Under the pieces are notes generated by a model. It made no database searches. It was not told the origin of the DNA and saw nothing but the letters and a program-made list of their open reading frames with translations. A DNA stretch of 10,800 nucleotides from the NCBI GenBank assembly GCA_050736615.1, contig JBOHWL010000202.1, positions 1-10,800 on the forward strand. Direction: 5' to 3'. The stretch comes from JBOHWJ01 sp050736615. Lineage in GTDB: Bacteria > Desulfobacterota > Binatia > Binatales > Binataceae. Shown here one piece after another: positions 6,039 through 10,800 of the stretch; position 1 is the stretch's first letter, and each line of letters begins with the position of its first letter. Made by a program: the position numbers and the translations under genes.

Positions 6039-7088
6039 TCAGTTGAAGTGCGGCATCACTTGTTCGCATAACAGCCGCAAGGCGTTCAGCACACGGCCAT
6101 GCGGGAGTTGCCCGCCACAGTTCAACTCGGCGAGAATACCGTCGAGCCCCAACTCCTCGCGCAAGGCCCGCAGCCGTTCAACCACCATCGCCGGCGTGCC
6201 CACGATGATCTTGTCGCGCAGGACTTCCTCATAAGTGATGGTTTGCAGGCGCTGGCCGCGTTCTACACGTTGCTCAATCGCGCGCACGCCCGCGCGGCTG
6301 GCGGAATCTTCCAGCCCGCGGCCAAGACTGCGGTAAAAACGCATGATGCCTTCCTCGGGCTCCGCGCACGCCAACGCGCCGCTCTCGGCGACGTAGAGCG
6401 GCACCCGCAGATATACTTGGCCCGCGCCGGGATGGCGCGCCGCCTGATAAGCCTCGCGATAGCTCCGGATATTTGGCGCCAGTTCCGATAATGTGCCCAG
6501 GCGCACCGCAACGAAAATCGGATAGCCGAGTTCGCCCGCGGCTGGAAACGTATCCGCACTGGTTGCGGCGACGCGAATCGGCGGATGCGGTTGCTGAAAC
6601 GGTTTGGGCACCAGGCAGATGTCGTGAAAACTGTAAAAGCGTCCCTCGTAGCTGAACCTGTCCTCAGCCCATGCCCGCTTGACAATTTCCAGGATTTCCG
6701 CGAACCGTTCGCGGCTCTCGCCGTACGGCACCCCGTAGGCTTCATAGGTGCGCGGGAAACCGCTGCGGCCCACGCCGAAGATCAAACGCCCATGACTGAT
6801 TTGATCGGCGGTTGCCGCCTCCTCCGCCACGCGCAACGGATGGCATCGCGGCAGGACCCGCACGGCGGTGCCAATCCTGATGCGGCTGGTGCGGGCGGCG
6901 ACCGCGGCGGCAATGCTCAACGGCGCTGACAGAACGGAACGATTGGGCACCATGTGCAACTCGGCTAACCATATCGCGTCGAGACCCCAGCGTTCCGCGG
7001 CTTCAATCTGGGCGAAGGCCTCGTCAAAGGCATCCGCCTGCGTCCGACCTGGTGGACATTGGAACTCATGAAACATGCCGAATTCCAT
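6039..7088 (-). CDS. LLM class flavin-dependent oxidoreductase (bacterial luciferase-like)
   Basis: This protein has 349 residues from the ATG at 7088 (MEFGMFHEFQCPPG), supported by GGGAGGA 8 bases upstream. The longer frame to 7145 adds a non-homologous 19-residue leader. Luciferase-like monooxygenases are TIM-barrel enzymes that use reduced FMN or F420 to oxidise small organic molecules. Visible signatures are AERWGLDAIWLAELH (31-45; Glu43 and His45 correspond to the EHH region of LuxA-like proteins), RIRIGTAVRVLPRCHPLRVAEE (69-90), GRLIFGVGRSGF (100-111), and YEGRFYSFHDICLVPKPFQQPHPP (147-170) followed by IRVAATSADTF, and a C-terminal VGTPAMVVERL (296-306). These match the COG2141 pattern in order and spacing. 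The substrate and the flavin type cannot be read from the sequence. The gene shares a 169-base divergent spacer with the SnoaL-like gene. Confidence 0.88.
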   Translation of the reverse strand: MEFGMFHEFQCPPGRTQADAFDEAFAQIEAAERWGLDAIWLAELHMVPNRSVLSAPLSIAAAVAARTSRIRIGTAVRVLPRCHPLRVAEEAATADQISHGRLIFGVGRSGFPRTYEAYGVPYGESRERFAEILEIVKRAWAEDRFSYEGRFYSFHDICLVPKPFQQPHPPIRVAATSADTFPAAGELGYPIFVAVRLGTLSELAPNIRSYREAYQAARHPGAGQVYLRVPLYVAESGALACAEPEEGIMRFYRSLGRGLEDSASRAGVRAIEQRVERGQRLQTITYEEVLRDKIIVGTPAMVVERLRALREELGLDGILAELNCGGQLPHGRVLNALRLLCEQVMPHFN

Positions 7089-7257
7089 CAGCGTCCTCCC
7101 GCTGCAGTTGGGTTCAGGCTCGCGCGCATCGCCCCGCGCCGTCAAGGAAAAACCGGGAGCGCGGGAGGGCGGCGCTTCAATGCGCTTCGCGCCGGTTGGG
7201 TTGGGCAGGCATCATTTGCTACATCTTCAAACATCGTACGCGGAGGGGAAGGAGCGG

Positions 7258-7761
7258 ATGACCCGGACAGCCAGGTTCGCAATTGCGTTAATTCCATGTA
7301 TGGCAATCGCGCTTTCATTGTGCGCCGGTTCGAGCCTCGCGGCGGAGGCACCCGGCGTGACGCTCGCGAGTGCGGCGGCGGCGTGCGCAACACCGCATAA
7401 ATATGTGACAATGATCAATGCGGGGCGGTACGACGCCATCGGCGGATTATTCGCTCCGGACGCGGTCTACATGGGGCCCGATGGCAAAACTCGGCATGGC
7501 GCGAAAAACATCGGCAAGTTTTATGAAAGCTTTTTGCCAATCCTGAAGCCACATTTAAAGGCCGTAAGTTATACTCAAAGTGGTAATCAATGTTTCATGG
7601 AGCTGGCCAACAAAAGTAAGCGGACCGGTACTTACAGTCTCACCGCCATTGACCACTTCTTTATCAACGCGGACGGCAGGATTGCGAAATTCATTGTGTA
7701 TGTGCGGCCAGGCACGCCGTCCACGCACGAATTGACCGGTGCGCTCAAGCGTCTTCACTGA
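7258..7761 (+). CDS. Secreted SnoaL-like/NTF2-fold (DUF4440-type) protein
   Basis: This protein has 167 residues from the ATG at 7258, preceded by AAGGAG about 5 bases upstream. A frame open further upstream (ATG at 7075) overlaps the divergent monooxygenase gene and is not credible. Residues 1-29 are a Sec signal peptide (MTRTARF, hydrophobic core, cleavage near SSLAA). The rest has a cone-shaped NTF2-like pattern: a helix ending in YVTMINAGRYDAIGGLFAPDAVYMGPDG (49-76), then a GAKNIGKFYESF helix (81-92), and beta-strands including IDHFFINADGRIAKFIVYVRP (131-151). Such folds serve as ketosteroid isomerase-like enzymes, hydroxylases or binding proteins. The catalytic residues are not conserved well enough to choose. 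Cys43 and Cys112 may form a disulphide in the periplasm. The stop lies 40 bases before msrA on the same strand, so the two may be cotranscribed. Confidence 0.75.
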   Translation: MTRTARFAIALIPCMAIALSLCAGSSLAAEAPGVTLASAAAACATPHKYVTMINAGRYDAIGGLFAPDAVYMGPDGKTRHGAKNIGKFYESFLPILKPHLKAVSYTQSGNQCFMELANKSKRTGTYSLTAIDHFFINADGRIAKFIVYVRPGTPSTHELTGALKRLH

Positions 7762-7801
7762 GGCGACCCATCGTGCCCGGCGGATCGGATGGCAAATAAG
7801 C

Positions 7802-8362
7802 ATGGATCATAATGCTCAAACGGCAGTTTTCGGCGGCGGATGTTTCTGGTGTACCGAGGCGGTCTTTGAACGGCTCGGCGGCGTCGTATCGGTGATGCCC
7901 GGCTACGCCGGCGGCACGCTCAGCAACCCGACTTACGCGCAGGTCTGTGGCGGGCGTACCGGCCACGCCGAGGTGTCGCGCGTGGAATACGATCCGGCGC
8001 GCCTCAGCTTTCGCGATTTGCTCACGGTGTTTTTCGCCACGCATGACCCGACCAGTCTCAATCGCCAGGGCGCCGACGTTGGCACCGAGTATCGTTCGGT
8101 GATTTTCTATACGACTGAGGAGCAACGGCGCGAGGCCGAGAGCTTCATCGAGGAGTTGAACGCCTCGCTCTCCAACGGCAAACGCATCGTCACGGAGGTG
8201 GTGGCGCTACCCGCATTTTACCCCGCCGAGAATTATCATCGCGAATACTATAGCAACAATACCTTCGCCCCGTATTGCCAGGTGGTGATCGAGCCGAAAC
8301 TGGCGAAGCTGCACAAGCACTTCAAGGAACTGCTCAGGACCTCGGCGGCCGCGACCGCGTGA
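7802..8362 (+). CDS. msrA: Peptide-methionine (S)-S-oxide reductase MsrA
   Basis: This protein has 186 residues from the ATG at 7802 (MDHNAQTAVFGGGCFW). The frame is open to an ATG at 7739, but that overlaps the upstream gene. MsrA reduces methionine-S-sulfoxide in proteins with thioredoxin-derived electrons. The catalytic GCFW motif is at 13-16 with nucleophilic Cys14, and the family motifs GYAGG (34-38), GRTGHAEVSRVEYDP (51-65), FFATHDPTSLNRQGADVGTEYRS (77-99) and FYPAENYHREYY (139-150) follow in order. Cys159 in APYCQVV is the likely resolving cysteine. Cys17, three residues after the nucleophile, is common in one MsrA subgroup. No signal peptide is present, so the enzyme is cytoplasmic. 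It follows the SnoaL-like gene by 40 bases and ends 3 bases from the convergent hydrolase, leaving no room for a dedicated terminator. Confidence 0.96.
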   Translation: MDHNAQTAVFGGGCFWCTEAVFERLGGVVSVMPGYAGGTLSNPTYAQVCGGRTGHAEVSRVEYDPARLSFRDLLTVFFATHDPTSLNRQGADVGTEYRSVIFYTTEEQRREAESFIEELNASLSNGKRIVTEVVALPAFYPAENYHREYYSNNTFAPYCQVVIEPKLAKLHKHFKELLRTSAAATA

Positions 8363-8365
8363 AAG

Positions 8366-8986
8366 TCAACAGAGGTGATCGCAAAACGCGCGCACATGCG
8401 CGATCGCTTCTTCAAGATTGCCCGCCGCGGTGCGGCCGGAACGCGCACGCGGCTTAAAGGAATGGTCGCCATCTTCGATCCACTTAAGGCGAACCTGTTT
8501 CGACAAATGATAGGCCGCGACCTCATCGGGACGCCCGAAACTGTCGCGCGTCCCCTGCACGATTAGCGCCGGCGTGCGCATCGCCTCGAGATGCTTGACG
8601 CGGGCGCGCTGTGGATTTCCCGGCGGATGGAATGGATAGCCCAGACAAACCAGGCCGGCGACGCCAAGCTCATCCGCGACCATACTGGCAATCCGGCCGC
8701 CCAATGACTTGCCGCCGATGATCAGCGTGCGTGCGCCGCTCCATCGCGCGACCGCTTGACGCCACGCGTCCAGCAAAACCGGCTCGTGATCGGGCGCACG
8801 CCGATGATTATTGTCGCGGCGCGCCGCCATGTAGGGAAATTCGAAACGCGCCACTCTCAGATGATCGCCACCGAGAGCCTCCGCGACCGTATTCATGAAG
8901 GGCGAATCCATCGGCGCGCCCGCCCCATGCGCCAGGATGAGCGTGATCGGCGCGTCCGTCGAACCATTGCTCAGCCATCCTTGCAT
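8366..8986 (-). CDS. Alpha/beta hydrolase of the KANL3/Tex30 type
   Basis: This 206-residue alpha/beta hydrolase starts at the ATG at 8986 (MQGWLSNGS). The only purine-rich site, GGGAGG, is about 14 bases upstream, so the start is slightly uncertain. The family signature LILAHGAGAPMDSPFM (17-31) forms the oxyanion region. The nucleophile elbow is GGKSLGGR (91-98) with Ser94, the acid is Asp148 in VQGTRDSFG, and the catalytic His is His175 in EDGDHSFKPR. The triad is in the correct order and the protein has the usual short length of about 200-220 residues. Bacterial members, related to dienelactone hydrolases, are cytoplasmic and largely uncharacterised, so substrate assignment is not possible. 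It converges on msrA with a 3-base gap. Confidence 0.85.
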   Translation of the reverse strand: MQGWLSNGSTDAPITLILAHGAGAPMDSPFMNTVAEALGGDHLRVARFEFPYMAARRDNNHRRAPDHEPVLLDAWRQAVARWSGARTLIIGGKSLGGRIASMVADELGVAGLVCLGYPFHPPGNPQRARVKHLEAMRTPALIVQGTRDSFGRPDEVAAYHLSKQVRLKWIEDGDHSFKPRARSGRTAAGNLEEAIAHVRAFCDHLC

Positions 8987-9346
8987 ACGGCCACGCGCAT
9001 CCTCCCGCGCTCATCGATTGCGCGGAACATAGCACTCGTCCAGCGGGCGGCCTTTTCTCCATTCGAGAAAAAACCTGGGCCAAGTTGGGAATGCCAGCAC
9101 CGCGCATCACGCCGGTAGGTCGATTTTAGCAGACTTGCTTGACCTTAGGGATAACATGACGTATTGAGCGGTGAATAGGCGCGGTATGACTCGAATTCTC
9201 GTAAAGTTCAACGCTAGTGACATGCGCGCCACATGCGGATTTATCGTACATATGGCATCTTGGAGCTGTGGAAAATCAACACTCACAGCCCGGAATCGAT
9301 GCAGTTAACTGGGTCGAAAAAATCTCTTCGATCTACACAGGGAATT
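8987..9346. other. Intergenic region upstream of hydrolase, no gene seen
   Basis: This stretch lies between the hydrolase start and the tRNA fragment. Several short frames cross it on both strands, but none shows a domain, a credible ribosome binding site or protein-like composition. It is visibly richer in A and T than the flanking genes, especially 9120-9346. A TTGACC-17-TATTGA pair at 9139-9167 on the plus strand could be a promoter by spacing, but nothing downstream on that strand is a plausible gene. Confidence 0.5.
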
Positions 9347-9374
9347 TGGTGGAGCAGAAGGGATTTGAACCCTC
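9347..9374 (-). other. 3' tRNA fragment (T-arm, acceptor strand, CCA): probable attachment-site scar
   Basis: Read on the minus strand, 9374-9347 gives GAGGG-TTCAAAT-CCCTT, a five-pair T-stem with a canonical TTCRANY loop, then CTGCTCC, discriminator A and CCA. This is the 3' end of a tRNA. The complementary 5' acceptor strand GGAGCAG, the D-arm and an anticodon arm are not found in the next 100 bases. The nearest candidate, GGAGGGG at 9461-9455, gives a 115-base molecule without normal arms. Site-specific integrases commonly recombine in tRNA 3' ends and leave exactly such fragments at the far edge of an island. By that logic the island lies to the right (above 9374). Isotype cannot be assigned. 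A decayed tRNA pseudogene is the alternative. Confidence 0.6.
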
Positions 9375-9479
9375 GCACAGGCCTCGAAAACGCAAGCAAA
9401 ATCAAGGATTCTAGCTTGTGGAATATGTCCGCATATGGCTGATTTGCCAGTTTGCCCCTCCGAGGGACAAATTCCGTTG
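9375..9479. other. Junction spacer between the tRNA fragment and the kinase
   Basis: This is about 105 bases of relatively AT-rich sequence with no gene. It should hold the rest of the tRNA if the tRNA were intact, but no D-arm or anticodon arm can be folded. The short peptides read across the junction (VEQKGFEPS, WSRRDLNPRT) are translations of the tRNA 3' end, not genes. Confidence 0.45.
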
Positions 9480-10800
9480 TTACGGTCTAGGATTGCATCT
9501 TTGCAGGCGCTGCTCGACGAAGCGAGTGAGCTTGCGATTCCAGCTCGAGAGCGCTGGCCAAAGTTCTCCGTATATCTCGCTTAGTTCCGCATACGCCGCC
9601 TTCTCCTCCGGCCTCGGTTCGAAGGTCCGAACGACAGGGCCGGCCATGGCGGACGATGCCTCGGCAAAGTTCCGGAACCAGCCGCATCCCCTGGCCGCCG
9701 CGATTGCCGCCCCAAGCGAGGACGCCTCCTTGCTCGTCGAGCGATGGACCGGAACGCCCGCGGCATCGGCCAGGATCTGCATCCACAGATCCGATGCCGT
9801 GCCACCGCCCACCGCGACATAGTGATCAATCGTCTGTCCGCAGCCGTCCTGGAGGCGCCTAGACGCCAGCGCCTGCTCGAGAACAACGCCTTCGAGCAGC
9901 GCGCGATAGAGATTGCCGCGCCGGGTCGATCCCGAAAGACCGGCGATCACGCCGCGGGCCGCCGCATCCCAGTAAGGGGTCATGCACCCCTCCCAGTAGG
10001 GCACGAGCATGACGCCGTTGGCGCCGACCGGCGAGGCGGCGGCTTCGGCCTCGAGGGCGGTCAGCACCTCGAGCCGCCACTGAGGGTCGACGCCCAGGAG
10101 TTCGCGTGACAGCCAGTCGATCAGGAAGGTGCCGGAGCGCAGACAGGTCTCGACGATGTAGCCTCGATCGGCAACCGCCGTCTCGGTTCGAAACGCGGCG
10201 TCGAAGGCATAGCCTTCACAATAGCTTCCCGAGACGACGGCAGTGCCGAGGTTAATATATAGGCGCGGCCGGATCGCAGGACCTCCACGCCGGTACCCGC
10301 GCACTGTCCGTCGCCGCCGCCTGCGAAAACGGGAGTGCCGGCCGCAAGGCCGGTCGCTTGCGCGGCGGCTTCGGTAATGATTCCGATTAACGCGCCGGGG
10401 CGCACCAACGCCAGCATCTTGTCGATCGGGACTCCCGCCGCCGCGAGAATGTCCTCCGACCAGACCAGGCGCTCCATGTCGAGAACGCCTAGCGGGTCGG
10501 CTGAGGCGGTCGAGGTTGTCCAGCGGCCGGTGAGCCGGAAGCAAAGATAGCCATGAACTTCGGCGACACAGGCGGCCCGGTCCAGGAGATGGGGCTCGTT
10601 CTCACGCAGCCAGACCATCCGGTAGAGGCAGGGCGTGATATCGACTGGCTTGCCGGAGATCGCGTGGATCTTCTCGGCGCCGAAGCTCGCCCCGAACCGG
10701 CGCATCTGTTCTATCGCCCGCTCATCGAGCCAGACGATGGCCGGACGGATTGGCTCGCCGCGCTCGCCGAAGAGGCCGAAAGTCTCACGCTGGTTCGAGT
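9480..10800 (-). pseudogene. FGGY-family carbohydrate kinase (XylB-like), frameshifted, partial at right edge
   Basis: The gene enters from the right edge and ends at the TAA at 9482-9480. FGGY kinases are about 500 residues and phosphorylate sugars or polyols with ATP. The upstream part (10798-10259) reads SNQRETFGLFGERGEP, PAIVWLDERAIEQ, ITPCLYRMVWL, VHGYLCFRLTG and GGGDGQCAGTG with the likely catalytic-base Asp. The downstream part (10259-9480) continues INLGTAVVSG, VPYWEGCMTPYWDAAARGVI, AVGGGTASDLWMQILADAAG and EASSLGAAIAA. The two halves are in different frames. The switch lies in TATATAT at 10255-10261: the family pattern AYINLGTAVVSG is restored if one TA is removed. As written, the kinase would end in unrelated residues beyond AYI. 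This is a real inactivating slip, a phase-variable tract, or a sequencing error. The remainder is intact and undecayed, so the event is recent or technical. About 75 N-terminal residues lie outside. Confidence 0.85.

Noticed and set aside
7075..7257. Longer N-terminus for the SnoaL-like protein (ATG at 7075)
   Set aside because: It overlaps the 5' end of the divergent monooxygenase; the internal ATG at 7258 has AAGGAG and begins a proper signal peptide.
9139..9167. Plus-strand promoter TTGACC-17-TATTGA
   Set aside because: The -10 box is poor and no plus-strand gene follows.
9217..9442. Two overlapping plus-strand frames containing VEQKGFEPS and WSRRDLNPRT
   Set aside because: These peptides are translations of a tRNA 3' end, a frequent false gene call, and have no ribosome binding site.
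9347..9461. Complete long tRNA or tmRNA 3' domain, pairing GGAGGGG (9461-9455) with CTGCTCC
   Set aside because: The molecule would be about 115 bases, with an acceptor-stem mismatch and no D-arm or anticodon arm; no tmRNA tag-coding region is nearby.
1..10800. CRISPR array, transposase, toxin-antitoxin pair, defence island or biosynthetic cluster
   Set aside because: I looked for regularly spaced repeats and for characteristic motifs on both strands and found none.

Overview
The window looks like an ordinary stretch of chromosome from a GC-rich, Gram-negative-type bacterium. It carries a DUF1329 exported protein, a lipoprotein with a clear lipobox, Sec signal peptides and good GGAGG-type ribosome binding sites. 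The gene set (DUF1329, GST-kappa/HCCA isomerase, PEP mutase-family lyase, dihydropyrimidinase-like amidohydrolase, luciferase-like monooxygenase) and the interspersed repeats containing GTCATTCYGARCG suggest an uncultivated soil-type proteobacterium or a related lineage such as Binatota. I cannot fix the taxon from sequence alone.

Layout. Positions 1-5000 hold four genes on the minus strand. In transcription order they are a dihydropyrimidinase-like amidohydrolase (4991-3564), an isocitrate lyase/PEP mutase-family lyase (3406-2570), a DsbA-fold 2-hydroxychromene-2-carboxylate isomerase-like protein (2073-1441) and a DUF1329 protein running off the left edge (993-1). The first two could share a transcript. 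The others are separated by repeat-rich or empty spacers. A plus-strand orphan lipoprotein (5158-5802) diverges from the amidohydrolase and converges on a luciferase-like flavin monooxygenase (7088-6039), with a GTCATTC repeat between them. A divergent plus-strand pair follows: a secreted SnoaL/NTF2-fold protein (7258-7761) and MsrA (7802-8362). MsrA converges, with a 3-bp gap, on a small alpha/beta hydrolase (8986-8366).

From about 9350 the character changes. A 3' tRNA fragment (T-arm, acceptor strand, CCA) has no matching 5' half. To its right lies a FGGY-family carbohydrate kinase on the minus strand, running off the right edge and broken by a frameshift in a short TA repeat. The simplest reading is an attachment-site scar marking the edge of an integrated island that carries the kinase.

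How the genes work together: the amidohydrolase/lyase pair suggests breakdown of a cyclic amide or imide followed by C-C cleavage of a small carboxylic acid, but the substrate is not readable from the sequence. MsrA is a protein-repair enzyme. I found no CRISPR array, transposase, toxin-antitoxin pair, defence system or biosynthetic cluster, and no convincing undescribed system. The points worth a second look are the tRNA scar, the kinase frameshift, the modular repeats, the tandem hairpins upstream of the isomerase, and substituted active-site residues in the amidohydrolase and the lyase.
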